The notes: generated by a model from the sequence alone, not told the origin. A DNA stretch of 64,000 nucleotides from Rhizobium metallidurans (GCF_014196505.1 NZ_JACIDW010000003.1:62001-126000), one strand, 5' to 3'; numbered from the stretch's first letter, positions 53,008 through 63,161 are shown. Made by a program: numbers and translations.

Positions 53008-53856
53008 TCAGATGTGACGGCCGATATCGTCTTCGCCGACACCTGGCTCTTCGATCGTCAGCGTACCGTATTTGCGCTTCCATTTGCGGGCGCCGAACGG
53101 CAGCGTCAATAGGTAGATCACGGCGGTCAGCGACATGACTTCCCAGGTGAAGCTCGAGAGCATGGCGACGTAAAGCACCACGCCGAGCATCAGCGGCAGC
53201 ACAAGATCGCGTCTGAGCTTGGTGCCCTCCGATTTGCCGGACCAGACCGGCAGGCGGCTGATGAGCAGGAAGGCGATAAGCACCGTGTAGCCGGCGGAAA
53301 CATATCCGAAAGTCTTGTCGGTGCTGATTCCAAGGAAGCCGAGATAGACGGGCAGGAGCACCAGCATGGCGCCGGCCGGCGCCGGCACGCCGACGAAATA
53401 TTCCGACTGCCAGGTCGCCTTGTTCTCGCGCTCCGACATGACGTTGAAGCGAGCCAGCCGCAGTCCGGCCGCGATTGCGTAGATGAGGGCCGCGATCCAG
53501 CCGAGCGAACGCGCCTCATCCAGCGCGAAGACATAGACGACCAGCGCCGGCGCGACACCGAAATTCACGATGTCGGCAAGCGAATCCATCTGCGCGCCGA
53601 ACTTCGACGTCGCCTTCATCAGCCGCGCGACGCGTCCGTCGATGCCGTCGAGGAAGGCGGCGACCAGGACCATGCCGACGGCGAGCTCGTAGCGGTTCTC
53701 GAAGGCGAGACGAATGCCCGTCAGGCCGGCGCAGATGGCAAGGATCGTGATCAGGTTGGGAACGACCAGCCGCAATGGAATCTCGCGAAGCCGTGGCCCG
53801 CGCCCCGAATTATCGGGCGGACCGTTGGGTTCGAAAGGCGGGAAGGGCGTTTCCAT
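53008..53856 (-). CDS. pssA: CDP-diacylglycerol--serine O-phosphatidyltransferase
   Basis: 282 residues, eight hydrophobic helices, type II enzyme as in rhizobia. The CDP-alcohol phosphotransferase motif is DGRVARLMKATSKFGAQMDS followed by LAD, with all four catalytic Asp. It joins CDP-diacylglycerol and serine. The ATG at 53856 is chosen (METPFPPFEPNG), since longer frames overlap psd. psd lies 19 bases upstream, and the pair yields phosphatidylethanolamine. Confidence 0.94.
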   Translation of the reverse strand: METPFPPFEPNGPPDNSGRGPRLREIPLRLVVPNLITILAICAGLTGIRLAFENRYELAVGMVLVAAFLDGIDGRVARLMKATSKFGAQMDSLADIVNFGVAPALVVYVFALDEARSLGWIAALIYAIAAGLRLARFNVMSERENKATWQSEYFVGVPAPAGAMLVLLPVYLGFLGISTDKTFGYVSAGYTVLIAFLLISRLPVWSGKSEGTKLRRDLVLPLMLGVVLYVAMLSSFTWEVMSLTAVIYLLTLPFGARKWKRKYGTLTIEEPGVGEDDIGRHI

Positions 53857-53875
53857 GATCGCGATCCTAATGGTT

Positions 53876-54574
53876 TCAGGCGCGGCGGCTGATGACAGGG
53901 CCCTTGGCGGAGCCGAATTCTGCGAGCACCGTCTCACCCGCGACGGCCGTCTGGCCGAGCGTCACGCGCGGCTGCGCGCCCTCGGGCAGGAACACGTCGA
54001 GGCGCGAGCCGAAGCGGATCAGGCCGAAGCGTTCGCCGGCATCCAGCGGCTCGTTGGCATTGGCCCAGCAGAGAATGCGGCGCGCCACGAGGCCGGCGAT
54101 CTGCACGACGCCGATCTGGCCATGCGCGGTCTCGATGACGAGGCCGTTGCGCTCGTTGTCTTCGCTGGCCTTGTCGAGCTCGGCGTTGACGAAGCTGCCG
54201 GAGCGGTAGTTGATGCTGACGATGCGGCCGCGCATGGGCGCGCGGTTCACATGGCAGTTGAAGACGTTCATGAAGACGGAGATGCGCAGCATCGGCGCGG
54301 AACCGAGGTTCAGCTCGGCCGGCGGCACGACCATCTGTACGGATGACACCTTGCCGTCGGCGGGCGAGATCACCAGATCGTCATCCTGCGGCGTCATGCG
54401 CTCCGGATCACGGAAGAAATAGGCGCACCACACCGTCAGGATCAGGCCGATCCAGAACAGCGGCTTGAAGATCCAGCCGAGAACGAGTGAGGCCACGAAG
54501 AAGGCCGCGATGAAGGGATAACCTTCCTTGTGCACCGGAACGATCGTGTTGCGTACCGTATTGAACAAGCTCAT
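53876..54574 (-). CDS. psd: Phosphatidylserine decarboxylase proenzyme
   Basis: 232 residues of the short, archaeal-like type common in alphaproteobacteria. The self-cleavage site that yields the pyruvoyl group is the Gly-Ser in [15 protein letters not shown] (Ser near residue 190). Two hydrophobic helices near the N-terminus (about 20-50) anchor it. Start ATG at 54574. It turns phosphatidylserine into phosphatidylethanolamine and is followed by pssA, so the order is psd-pssA with tight spacing. Confidence 0.94.
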   Translation of the reverse strand: MSLFNTVRNTIVPVHKEGYPFIAAFFVASLVLGWIFKPLFWIGLILTVWCAYFFRDPERMTPQDDDLVISPADGKVSSVQMVVPPAELNLGSAPMLRISVFMNVFNCHVNRAPMRGRIVSINYRSGSFVNAELDKASEDNERNGLVIETAHGQIGVVQIAGLVARRILCWANANEPLDAGERFGLIRFGSRLDVFLPEGAQPRVTLGQTAVAGETVLAEFGSAKGPVISRRA

Positions 54575-54701
54575 GTATGCCGCTCTCCTAGCGTTTTCGT
54601 CTCCGCTGGTTACAGGGAAACACTCGTGGGGGCAATGCCGATGCCCTCTCATGCACATCTATGCGGTGCGCGGGCCGCAATGGCCCGAACGACCGAAAGT
54701 C

Positions 54702-56579
54702 TCAATTGGCCGGCGCCAGCCGGTTGACCACGCCGAGATCGTCGTTCTCGCGCACCTGCTTCAGATGTTCCTCGGCCTGCGTCGCTTCGCGCTGGCGGCT
54801 CCACATAGACGCGTAGAGCCCGTTCTTCAGCAGGAGTTCGGCATGCGTGCCGCGCTCGGCGATCTCTCCGCTCTTGAGCACGATGATCTCGTCGGCGCTG
54901 ATCACCGTCGAAAGACGGTGGGCGATGACAAGCGTCGTGCGGTTCTTGGAGACGACGTCGAGCGCGGTCTGGATTTCGCGTTCCGTCGTGGTGTCGAGCG
55001 CTGATGTCGCCTCGTCGAGAATGAGGATCGGCGGCGCCTTGAGGATCGTGCGGGCAATCGCAACGCGCTGCTTCTCGCCGCCCGAAAGCTTCAATCCGCG
55101 CTCGCCGACCATGGTGTCGAACCCTTCCGGCAGAAGGTCGATGAAGTGGGCGATCTGCGCGACTTCGGCGGCCGTCTTCACTTCAGCCTCGGTGGCCGAC
55201 GGCCGGCCGTAGCGGATGTTGTAGGCAACCGTGTCGTTGAACAGCACGGTGTCCTGCGGCACCATGCCGATCGCGGTGCGCAGGCTCTTCTGCGTGACCC
55301 CGCGCACGTCCTGGCCGTCGACGGTGATGGACCCGCTCTGGATATCGTAGAAGCGATAGAGCAGCCGCGACATGGTCGACTTGCCCGCCCCTGACGGCCC
55401 GACGATCGCCACCGTCTTCCCGGCCGGCACGTCGAACGAAATCCCCTTCAGGATCGGACGGGCCGGGTCGTATGCGAAGTGCACGTCCTTGAAGGAGATG
55501 GCGCCCTGCTCGATGTTCAGCGGCTTGGCATCGGGTGCATCCTTCACCTCGGCCTGGACTTCGAGCAGGTCGAACATCTGCTCGATATCGGTCAGGCCCT
55601 GGCGGATTTCGCGGTAGACGAAGCCGATGAAGTTGAGCGGCACCGAGAGCTGCAGCAGCATGGCGTTGACGAAGACGAAGTCGCCGACGGTCTGCTCGCC
55701 GCGCTGCACGGCCAGCGCCGAGAGGATGAGCATCACGGTCGTGCCGAGGCCGAAGATCACGCCCTGGCCGAAGTTCAGCCAGCCGAGCGACGTCCAGACG
55801 CTGGTCGCCGCCTTCTCGTAACGCTCCATCGAGGTATCGAAGCGCTTGGCTTCCATGTCCTCGTTGCCGAAATATTTGACGGTCTCGAAGTTCAGAAGCG
55901 AATCGATCGCCTTGGTGTTAGCGTCGGTATCGCTGTCGTTCATCGTCTTGCGGATGGAGATGCGCCAGTCGCTGGCGCGGATGGTGAACCAGATATAGGC
56001 CCACACGGTGAAGGCGGTGACGGCGAGATAGGAGAAGCCGTAGCCCCACCAGAAGATGATGGCGGTGAGCACGAACTCGATCAGAGTCGGTACCGAGTTC
56101 AGGATCGTGAAGCGCACGATCGTCTCGATGCCCTTGGTGCCGCGCTCGATGATCCGCGACAGGCCGCCCGTCTTGCGCTCCAGATGAAAGCGCAGCGACA
56201 GCTCATGCATGTGCACGAAGGTCTTGTAGGCGAGTTGGCGCACCGCGTACTGGCCGACGCTGGCAAACAGTGCGTCGCGCAGCTGGTTCAGGCCGAGCTG
56301 GATCAGTCGGGTGAGGTTGTAGGTGATGACGAGCGCGATCGCCCCGACGAGCAGATCCGGCACCTTGCCCGCGAGATCAGACTTGCCGTTCAGCGCATCC
56401 GTCGACCACTTGAAGAAATAGGGCACAAGCAGCAGCACGAACTTCGACACGAGCAGATAGACCGATGCCCAGACGACCCGCATCTTCAGATCGGCGCGGC
56501 CCGTCGGCCACATGTACGGCCAGAGATTGAGGAGGGTCTGTAACAGGTTGGAGTCTGAAACTGTCTTGCCGTTTGCCAT
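54702..56579 (-). CDS. Atm1-type ABC exporter
   Basis: 625 residues: a six-helix membrane domain (about 25-330) and a nucleotide-binding domain (about 360-600) with VGPSGAGKST (Walker A), LSGGEKQRVAIAR (signature) and PILILDEATSALD (Walker B). The inner sequence NYLLNFETVKYFGNE is typical of the Atm1/HMT1 (heavy-metal, mitochondrial-like) branch, whose members export glutathione-linked sulphur or metal species. Rhizobial relatives have been tied to metal and iron-sulphur homeostasis. The LysM gene lies 212 bases upstream on the same strand. Confidence 0.92.
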   Translation of the reverse strand: MANGKTVSDSNLLQTLLNLWPYMWPTGRADLKMRVVWASVYLLVSKFVLLLVPYFFKWSTDALNGKSDLAGKVPDLLVGAIALVITYNLTRLIQLGLNQLRDALFASVGQYAVRQLAYKTFVHMHELSLRFHLERKTGGLSRIIERGTKGIETIVRFTILNSVPTLIEFVLTAIIFWWGYGFSYLAVTAFTVWAYIWFTIRASDWRISIRKTMNDSDTDANTKAIDSLLNFETVKYFGNEDMEAKRFDTSMERYEKAATSVWTSLGWLNFGQGVIFGLGTTVMLILSALAVQRGEQTVGDFVFVNAMLLQLSVPLNFIGFVYREIRQGLTDIEQMFDLLEVQAEVKDAPDAKPLNIEQGAISFKDVHFAYDPARPILKGISFDVPAGKTVAIVGPSGAGKSTMSRLLYRFYDIQSGSITVDGQDVRGVTQKSLRTAIGMVPQDTVLFNDTVAYNIRYGRPSATEAEVKTAAEVAQIAHFIDLLPEGFDTMVGERGLKLSGGEKQRVAIARTILKAPPILILDEATSALDTTTEREIQTALDVVSKNRTTLVIAHRLSTVISADEIIVLKSGEIAERGTHAELLLKNGLYASMWSRQREATQAEEHLKQVRENDDLGVVNRLAPAN

Positions 56580-56736
56580 GCATGTCTCCGGCCCGCTGGA
56601 GGCTCTGGAAGTGTCGTGTTGCCGGCAAAGAGGGGAAGGGGCGCAGCGCGAGGCCGCCGCCTGACATGATCGCCGTCAAAGCCAGATAGGGTTCCGGGCG
56701 GAGCAATACAACACAAGAGGATCAAAGGAAAAGAGA

Positions 56737-56762
56737 GGCCGGCGATCATATCGATGCCGGCC
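56737..56762 (-). terminator. Possible terminator of the LysM protein gene
   Basis: GGCCGGC (56737-56743) pairs with GCCGGCC (56756-56762); on the minus strand the hairpin is followed by TCTCTTTTCCTTTG. Confidence 0.45.
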
Positions 56763-56790
56763 CCGGTAATCTTCAGTATTCTTGTCCGGC

Positions 56791-58791
56791 CTAAAGCTGT
56801 TCGCCCGATAGACGCTTGCGATGCATCTCCTCGGCGTTGGGCAGCGCGTCCTTCGGAAGGCCGAAGATCTGGCCCGGCAGGATGCGGTCCGGGTTGACGA
56901 TCTTGTCCTCGTTGGCGACGTAGATCGTCGTGTAGCGCACGCCCGCGCCATAGATGCGGCGCGAGATCTGCCACAGCGTATCGCCGCGGCGGATGATCAC
57001 GGTTTCCTTGCTCTCCTGCAGCGGTGCTTGCTCGATGGTCGCCGGACCGGCGTTGCCGCTGGCGACTTCGTTTGCGGCGGGGGCGGCCGGTGCCGTGGGT
57101 GCTGCCGGCGGCGGTGCCGTCAGCTCGGCCACCATCTGGCCGAGCCTTGCAAGCGCCGCGCCGACCGAATTGGCGTCGCGCGGCAGCGACTGCAGCAGCT
57201 TCAGCGCATCGCTAGCCTTCATCGAGGACGTGGTCACCCGCTCCTTGAAATCGGCGGTCGCATCGGCGGCCGCACGGAAATCGACGATCGCCTTCAGCGC
57301 GAACTCGTTGGCGGAACGGGCTGCCGCGAGCTGTTCGGTGCCGGGCACCTTGCCGTCGCCGAACAGGCCGCTGAGCAGCGTGAACGCCTTGGCGGCATCG
57401 TTCTTCAGCTTGCCGAGCGCACTCTCGTCAATAGACAGCATCGGCGCGGTCGCATTGCCGGCGGGCGTGCCGGACTGGGCGGCCACCGTAACCTGGTTGC
57501 CTTCGGGGCGGTTGAAGTTCACGGAAGCGCGAACCAGAACCTTGCCGGCGGCATCGACGACGTCGACGCGGATCTTGTGGTCGCCAACGGCAAGCGGCAT
57601 CACGCCATCGATGACGAAGTGGCCGTCCGGGCCGGCCTTGGCCTTGCCGATTAGCTTGTCGTCGGCATAGCCGAATACGTTGGACTGAGGCTTCGCGGTG
57701 CCGGCGACGAAGATCTTGTCGCCCTCGATCTCGACGGCATTGACCCGGACGTCGGCGGCGGCCGCCGCTGTCGTCGGCTCGGCCGCCGTGTCTGGGGTCG
57801 CGGGAGCCTGTACCTGCGGCGCTGCCGAGGCCTGGTCGGTCGCGGTGGCGCCGCTCGCGGCTGTCGGTGGCGTCACACCGGGAGCGGTGATGATGCGGCT
57901 GGCGGCGCCTGGCTTTGAGACCATGGCGAGCAGCTGCGATGCATTGCCGTCCTTCGGGATCGAGATGGTGGCGATCTCTTCGGAGGTCGTCACCTTGCCG
58001 TCCTTGGCCGTCGCGCGCAGTTGCAGCTGGTGGTCGCCGCTGGACAGCGGATTTTCCAGAACGGCGACGAAATCGCCGTTGTCGCCGACATCGGTTCCCA
58101 TCAGCACCGTGTCGCGGTCGAGGATTTCGAGCTTGCTGTTTGGTTCCGCCGAACCGGCGATGACGGTGGAGCCATCAGGCTCGACGCGCAGCACGTCGAA
58201 GGTCGGCAGTTTCGGTACGGCCGGCACCGTCGCGGCCGCATTGTCCTCGGTCTGGTTTGCGGCGGGAGCGGCGGGCTCCGGCGCGCCCGTGAGCGCGGCT
58301 TCGGCGCGGGCGATGGCGGCGGCCGCGTCGGCGATCGTCTCGGGCAGCGCCTGGATGATGGACAGCGCCTTGGCGGCGCCGGCCTTGGCCTTGTCGATCG
58401 CGGCCGTGGTGATCGGGTTGGTGCCCTCGGGTGCGGCGAAATCGACGACCGCCTGAAGCGCTGCGATCGTCTTCGTCTTGGCGGCCGCGTAAACATCGTC
58501 GGCCGGGCCCTTGCCGTCGGCAAACAGCGCCTTAAGTTCGCCAAGTGCCTGGCCGGCCGCCGTCGTCAGGCCGCCGAGCTTCTGCGCGGTCGCGGCATCG
58601 TCGGGCGCCGTCGGACGCGACGTCTTGGCGGATTCGGTAACGGTTTTCTTGACCTCGGAGCTTGCCTGATTGATTGCGTCACCGACCTTGGCGGCATCGC
58701 CACCGATACGGGGCATGACGACAAAGACCATCAACAGAATTGCGATTACAAGCACTGCAAGGGCCAGCAAGCCGGCGCGGTTTTTCATCAT
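56791..58791 (-). CDS. Membrane-anchored LysM protein with mirrored repeat architecture
   Basis: 666 residues from the first of two tandem ATGs, preceded by GGGGAG. One N-terminal membrane helix (7-27) is followed by a helical module (about 65-168), two Ig-like beta domains (196-280 and 347-428) joined by Ala/Thr/Pro-rich linkers, a second helical module (453-558) and a C-terminal LysM (597-648; RRGDTLWQISRRIYG, ILPGQIFGLP). The two helical modules match each other (LF-DGK-P and AVVDF/AIVDF patterns) and so do the Ig domains, giving order A-B-B'-A'-LysM. It probably binds peptidoglycan from the inner membrane. Role unknown. Confidence 0.88.
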   Translation of the reverse strand: MMKNRAGLLALAVLVIAILLMVFVVMPRIGGDAAKVGDAINQASSEVKKTVTESAKTSRPTAPDDAATAQKLGGLTTAAGQALGELKALFADGKGPADDVYAAAKTKTIAALQAVVDFAAPEGTNPITTAAIDKAKAGAAKALSIIQALPETIADAAAAIARAEAALTGAPEPAAPAANQTEDNAAATVPAVPKLPTFDVLRVEPDGSTVIAGSAEPNSKLEILDRDTVLMGTDVGDNGDFVAVLENPLSSGDHQLQLRATAKDGKVTTSEEIATISIPKDGNASQLLAMVSKPGAASRIITAPGVTPPTAASGATATDQASAAPQVQAPATPDTAAEPTTAAAAADVRVNAVEIEGDKIFVAGTAKPQSNVFGYADDKLIGKAKAGPDGHFVIDGVMPLAVGDHKIRVDVVDAAGKVLVRASVNFNRPEGNQVTVAAQSGTPAGNATAPMLSIDESALGKLKNDAAKAFTLLSGLFGDGKVPGTEQLAAARSANEFALKAIVDFRAAADATADFKERVTTSSMKASDALKLLQSLPRDANSVGAALARLGQMVAELTAPPPAAPTAPAAPAANEVASGNAGPATIEQAPLQESKETVIIRRGDTLWQISRRIYGAGVRYTTIYVANEDKIVNPDRILPGQIFGLPKDALPNAEEMHRKRLSGEQL

Positions 58792-58946
58792 CAGGTCTCC
58801 CCAAGCGGCAATCTTGCCAGACTTCCTGAAATTGCTAGCGATTCCCGTTGCTTTGCACAAGCAGTCAAAGTAGCCGGGCAAATGTAAGATGTACGTTTTC
58901 CGTCATTTTTCTTGACTGGACCCAGAGAGAATAGTTGTTTGCTCCC

Positions 58947-59570
58947 ATGACAGATCAATCTCATTCCATTCGCTCCATCTGTGTCTACTGTGGTTCGCGC
59001 CCCGGTAGCGACCCGAGCCACATGGCCGCCGGCCGCGCGCTGGGCAAGGAAATCGCCGATTACGGCCTGCGCCTGATCTACGGCGGCGGCACCAAGGGCA
59101 TCATGGGGGCGGTTGCGAACGGTGCGCTCTCGAATGGCGGTCAGGTGACCGGTATCATTCCCGAATTCCTGATCGACATGGAGGCGACCCGCCACTCGCT
59201 CGGCCAGCTCAACGAGTTGATTGTAACGCCGGACATGCATGCGCGCAAACACACCATGTTCGAGCGCTCGGACGCCTTCGTCGCGCTTCCCGGCGGCATC
59301 GGCACGCTGGAGGAAATCATCGAGATCATGACCTGGGCGCAGCTCGGCCGTCACGAAAAGCCGATGATCTTCGCCAATATCAACGGCTTCTGGGACCCGA
59401 TGATGGAACTGTTGCGCCACATGACCGACGAGGGCTTCATCCACACCGCCCACAGGGTGCAGCCGCTCGTCATCGACAGCATCGAAGAGATCATTCCCAC
59501 GATCATGGCGCAGGCGGCGGAAGTCGCGAGCGATCGCGACGGCGAGGAAGCCGTTATTTCGAAGATGTAA
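58947..59570 (+). CDS. LOG family protein (cytokinin riboside 5'-monophosphate phosphoribohydrolase-like)
   Basis: 207 residues from the ATG at 58947; a TTG at 58935 would add four. The Rossmann-like fold carries ICVYCGSRPGSDP, the phosphate loop IYGGGTKGIMGAVAN and the family signature PGGIGTLEE. LOG enzymes release free cytokinin bases or hydrolyse AMP-like monophosphates; many are annotated as lysine decarboxylase by mistake. In plant-associated bacteria a hormone role is conceivable but not shown. It is divergent from the LysM gene. Confidence 0.9.
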   Translation: MTDQSHSIRSICVYCGSRPGSDPSHMAAGRALGKEIADYGLRLIYGGGTKGIMGAVANGALSNGGQVTGIIPEFLIDMEATRHSLGQLNELIVTPDMHARKHTMFERSDAFVALPGGIGTLEEIIEIMTWAQLGRHEKPMIFANINGFWDPMMELLRHMTDEGFIHTAHRVQPLVIDSIEEIIPTIMAQAAEVASDRDGEEAVISKM

Positions 59571-59582
59571 CCCCCAGGGGGG

Positions 59583-60497
59583 TTATCGCCCCCGGCTGCC
59601 TCTGAGCATCGACCAGCTGTAGAGGACAAGTCCTGCCCAGATGAGCGGGAAGGCGATCATGCGCGCGGTGCCGAGCGGCTCCTTGAACAGGAAGACCGCG
59701 ATCAGGAAGATCATCGTCGGCGCGATATACTGCATGATGCCGATGGTCGACAGCTTCAGGAGCTTGGCGCCGTTGGCATAGATCATCAGCGGGACGGCGG
59801 TGATCAGGCCGCAGCCGAGCAGCAGCGCGGTATCGGTCCAGCCGGTGCGATAGAAATGGCCGGTGCCGGTGCCGAGTTCCAGATAGAGAATGTAGAAGAA
59901 GGCCGGGATGCTGAGGATCAGCACCTCCAGGAAGAACCCCTGGTTCGGTCCGAGCGGCAGGGTCTTGCGAAAAAGCGCGTAGAGACCCCAGGTAATCGTC
60001 AGCGTCAGCGAAATCCACGGAATGCCACCGCCATCGACCGTGAGTACCACGACGGCGATGCCCGCCAGCGCGATCGCGCCGATCTGCGCCGGGCGCAGCT
60101 TCTCCTTCAGGACGACGGCGCCGAGGAAGATGCTGAAGAGCGGATTGATGAAATAGCCCAGCGCCGCATCGAGCGAATAGCCGGCGCCGATGGCCCAGAC
60201 ATAGGTTCCCCAGTTGACGGTGATCAGCGCCGCCGTCAGCGCCGCCATCGCCAGCATGCGCGGTGAGCGCAGCGCGATGCGGATGTCCTGCGTGCGGCCG
60301 AGGACGATAAGCACGATGCCGGCAAGCGGCAGCGACCAGACGATGCGATGCGCGATCACCTCGGCCGGCGAAATATGCGCGACCGCCTTCATGTAGATCG
60401 GCAGGAATCCCCACAGCAGATAGGCGGTAAGCGCGAAGGCGAAGCCACGCGGACTGTCCTCGTTTTTGACGAGCGGGATGCTTGCATCTGCGGACAT
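59583..60497 (-). CDS. RarD-type EamA/DMT superfamily transporter
   Basis: 304 residues with ten membrane helices. The segments FALTAYLLWGFLPIYMKAVAHI and HRIVWSLPLAG with NWGTYVWAIGAGYSLDAALG and INPLF are the RarD/PnuT-like signature of this transporter branch (the family name came from a chloramphenicol-sensitive phenotype). The true substrate is unknown. The start is the ATG at 60497; a longer frame from 60548 is less likely. It converges with the LOG gene. Confidence 0.88.
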   Translation of the reverse strand: MSADASIPLVKNEDSPRGFAFALTAYLLWGFLPIYMKAVAHISPAEVIAHRIVWSLPLAGIVLIVLGRTQDIRIALRSPRMLAMAALTAALITVNWGTYVWAIGAGYSLDAALGYFINPLFSIFLGAVVLKEKLRPAQIGAIALAGIAVVVLTVDGGGIPWISLTLTITWGLYALFRKTLPLGPNQGFFLEVLILSIPAFFYILYLELGTGTGHFYRTGWTDTALLLGCGLITAVPLMIYANGAKLLKLSTIGIMQYIAPTMIFLIAVFLFKEPLGTARMIAFPLIWAGLVLYSWSMLRGSRGR

Positions 60498-60610
60498 GGG
60501 GTGTTTCCATTGATTTTGTGATTGGCACCCGATTAGCGCAATGGCCATGAATAGGCCAATTCATTTCGTTGAAGCGATATTCGATACGGCTGAAGGACAA
60601 GGATGCGATC

Positions 60611-61486
60611 GTGGATGAAGCCGAGCTGAAAATCTGCCGCCGCGCATACGCCGCGCAAATGCTGGCCAGAGCCGGCATCGACCGCAATGAGGCGCTGCTG
60701 AGTGCTTTCTCCATTGTGCCGCGCGAGAACTTTCTGGGGCCGCCGCCGTGGAAGATGCGCGACTGGAAGCGCTACATGGAGGTGCCGTCAGACGATCCGG
60801 TCGTCCTCTATCAGGATCTGCTCTTCGCGCTGCAGGCCGATCGCCAGGTGAACAATGGCAGCCCGAGCCTGCATGCGGGCGCCTTGCACCGGTTGAAGTT
60901 GCGCAAGGGCGAGACGATCTGCCACATCGGCGCCGGCAGCGGCTACTATACCGCGATCATCGCCGAAATCGTCGGAAAGACCGGCCGCGTCGTGGCCGTC
61001 GAGTTCGACGCGGAACTGGCGCAGCAGGCCAGGCGCAATCTCGAGCGATACGAAAACGTCGAGGTCGTCAATGGAAACGGCCTCGAATGGCCCCGTGAGG
61101 CTGCGGATGTCGTCTACGTGAATTTCGCTCTGCATCATCCGGCCGAACCCTGGATCGACAAGCTTGCGTCCGGCGGACGGCTGCTGTTTCCGCTCGGCAC
61201 ACCCGCGATTGGCGGCGAAGGCCGGCTGCTCGGGGTCACCTCGCAGGCCGCCTTCTTCGTCATCGGCAGGGAAGGGGAGGAATTGAGCGCGCGCTTTCTG
61301 CAGCCGGTCAATTTCGTCTGGGGCGAGGGGATCTCGGGCGATCTGTCCACCTACGCCGCGCTCGATCGTGCCTTCCACGCAGGAGGGCTCAACCGCATTC
61401 ACGCGCTACGCTGGAATGCGGTCAAGACCGAGCAGGAATGGTACTCGCAGGAGCGCTGGGGCCTCGTCATGGCCAACCTGCATTGA
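60611..61486 (+). CDS. Protein-L-isoaspartate methyltransferase-like SAM enzyme
   Basis: 291 residues from a GTG at 60611 with AAGG eight bases upstream; an in-frame TTG at 60569 is the alternative. The Pcm-like fold is shown by SIVPRENFLGPPPW, the SAM motif I ICHIGAGSGYYTAIIAEIVG and motif VVAVEFDAELAQQARRNLERY. True Pcm enzymes are shorter (about 210) and have a different acceptor site; here about 80 extra C-terminal residues follow. Methyl acceptor unknown. It converges with cimA, whose stop lies six bases away. Confidence 0.8.
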   Translation: MDEAELKICRRAYAAQMLARAGIDRNEALLSAFSIVPRENFLGPPPWKMRDWKRYMEVPSDDPVVLYQDLLFALQADRQVNNGSPSLHAGALHRLKLRKGETICHIGAGSGYYTAIIAEIVGKTGRVVAVEFDAELAQQARRNLERYENVEVVNGNGLEWPREAADVVYVNFALHHPAEPWIDKLASGGRLLFPLGTPAIGGEGRLLGVTSQAAFFVIGREGEELSARFLQPVNFVWGEGISGDLSTYAALDRAFHAGGLNRIHALRWNAVKTEQEWYSQERWGLVMANLH

Positions 61487-61492
61487 GCGGCC

Positions 61493-63106
61493 CTATTCGG
61501 CCGCGATCTTCCCCGCCAGCTGCCGGTTTTTCATCAGCTTGTAGATGACCGAATCCATCAGTGCCTGGAACGAGGCATCGATAATGTTTTCCGACACGCC
61601 GACCGTCCACCAGCGCACGCCGTCGCTGTCGGTGGATTCGATGAGCACGCGGGTGATCGCTTCCGTGCCGCCATTGAGGATACGCACCTTGAAGTCGGCC
61701 AGAACCAGATCGTCGATCTCGTGCTGGTATTTTCCGAAATCCTTGCGCAGCGCGAGGTCGAGCGCGTTGACCGGGCCATCGCCTTCCGCCACCGACATGA
61801 TGGTCTGGCCATCGACGCCGAGCTTCACGACCGCCTCGGAAACAATCTTCACCTTCCCGTGCGAATCGAAGCGGCGCTCGACCATCACCCGGAAGCCCTC
61901 GACCGAAAAGAACTCGGGGATCGTGCCGAGCGTGCGCCGCGCCAAAAGCTCGAAGCTGGCATCGGCACCTTCATAGGCATAGCCGGAGGCTTCGCGCTCC
62001 TTGACCAGCGAGATCAGCCGGTCGAGCTTCGGATCGTCCTTGCCCACCTCGATGCCGCGCCGCTTCAGCGCGTTGATGAAGTTCGCCTTGCCGCCCTGGT
62101 CCGACACCATCACCTTGCGGAAGTTGCCGACGCTCTCCGGCGTCACATGCTCGTAGGTGCGCGGGTCCTTGAGCAGCGCCGAGGCATGGATGCCGGCCTT
62201 GGTCGCGAATGCGGATGCGCCGACATAGGGCAGCTGGTGATCGGGCGAGCGGTTCAACAGCTCGTCGAAGGCATGCGACAGCCGCGTCAGATTGAGAAGA
62301 CGTTCCGGGTCGATGGCGGTCGTGAAGCGCGAGGAATAAGTCTCCTTCAACGCCAGCGTCGGAATCAGCGTCACCAGATTCGCGTTGCCGCAACGCTCGC
62401 CGATGCCATTGAGCGTGCCCTGGATCTGCCGCACGCCGGCCTCCACGGCGGCCAGCGAATTGGCGACCGCCTGGCCGGTGTCGTTGTGCGCATGGATGCC
62501 AAGACCGTGCCCGGGAACACCTGCGGCGATCACCGCCCCGACGATGTCGCGGACCTCGGGTGGCTGTGTGCCGCCATTGGTGTCGCAGAGCACGACCCAA
62601 CGCGCGCCGGCATCATAAGCTGCCCTGGCGCAGGCGAGCGCATACTCAGGATTGGCCTTGTAGCCGTCGAAGAAATGCTCGCAATCGACCATCGCCTCCT
62701 TGCCGGCGGCGACCACGGCCTTGACGCTCTCGGAGATGCTTTCGAGGTTCTCCTCGTTGGAACAGCCGAGCGCGACCTTGACGTGATAGTCCCAGCTCTT
62801 GGCGACCAGACAGACCGCGTCGCTCTGCGCCTGCAGCAGGCCGGTGAGCCCCGGATCGTTGGAGGCCGAAACGCCGGCGCGCTTGGTCATGCCGAAGGCG
62901 ACGAACGAGGCGTTGCGGGTGCGCTTCTCGTTGAAGAAAGCCGTATCCGTCGGATTCGCACCCGGATAGCCGCCCTCGATGTAATCCAACCCGAACTCGT
63001 CGAGCATGGTGGCGATGGCGATCTTGTCCTCGACGGAAAAGTCGATGCCCGGCGTCTGCTGCCCGTCGCGCAGCGTGGTGTCGAAGAGATAGATGCGGTC
63101 TTTCAT
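61493..63106 (-). CDS. cimA: Citramalate synthase
   Basis: 537 residues, the size of the CimA/LeuA-like DRE-TIM metallolyases. Catalytic motifs are LFDTTLRDGQQTPGIDF, the metal site GLGIHAHNDTGQAVANS and NGIGERCGNANL. The C-terminal regulatory domain (about 400-537) binds the end product. It condenses pyruvate with acetyl-CoA into citramalate, the threonine-independent route to isoleucine. The ATG at 63106 has GGGAGG upstream; nine residues of longer frame lack a site. A RIME-like element lies upstream of it. Confidence 0.92.
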   Translation of the reverse strand: MKDRIYLFDTTLRDGQQTPGIDFSVEDKIAIATMLDEFGLDYIEGGYPGANPTDTAFFNEKRTRNASFVAFGMTKRAGVSASNDPGLTGLLQAQSDAVCLVAKSWDYHVKVALGCSNEENLESISESVKAVVAAGKEAMVDCEHFFDGYKANPEYALACARAAYDAGARWVVLCDTNGGTQPPEVRDIVGAVIAAGVPGHGLGIHAHNDTGQAVANSLAAVEAGVRQIQGTLNGIGERCGNANLVTLIPTLALKETYSSRFTTAIDPERLLNLTRLSHAFDELLNRSPDHQLPYVGASAFATKAGIHASALLKDPRTYEHVTPESVGNFRKVMVSDQGGKANFINALKRRGIEVGKDDPKLDRLISLVKEREASGYAYEGADASFELLARRTLGTIPEFFSVEGFRVMVERRFDSHGKVKIVSEAVVKLGVDGQTIMSVAEGDGPVNALDLALRKDFGKYQHEIDDLVLADFKVRILNGGTEAITRVLIESTDSDGVRWWTVGVSENIIDASFQALMDSVIYKLMKNRQLAGKIAAE

Positions 63107-63161
63107 GTCGGTTCCTCCCGGTGGCCGGGTCAATTGTTATCGCTCGCGTTGACGGCGGTGG

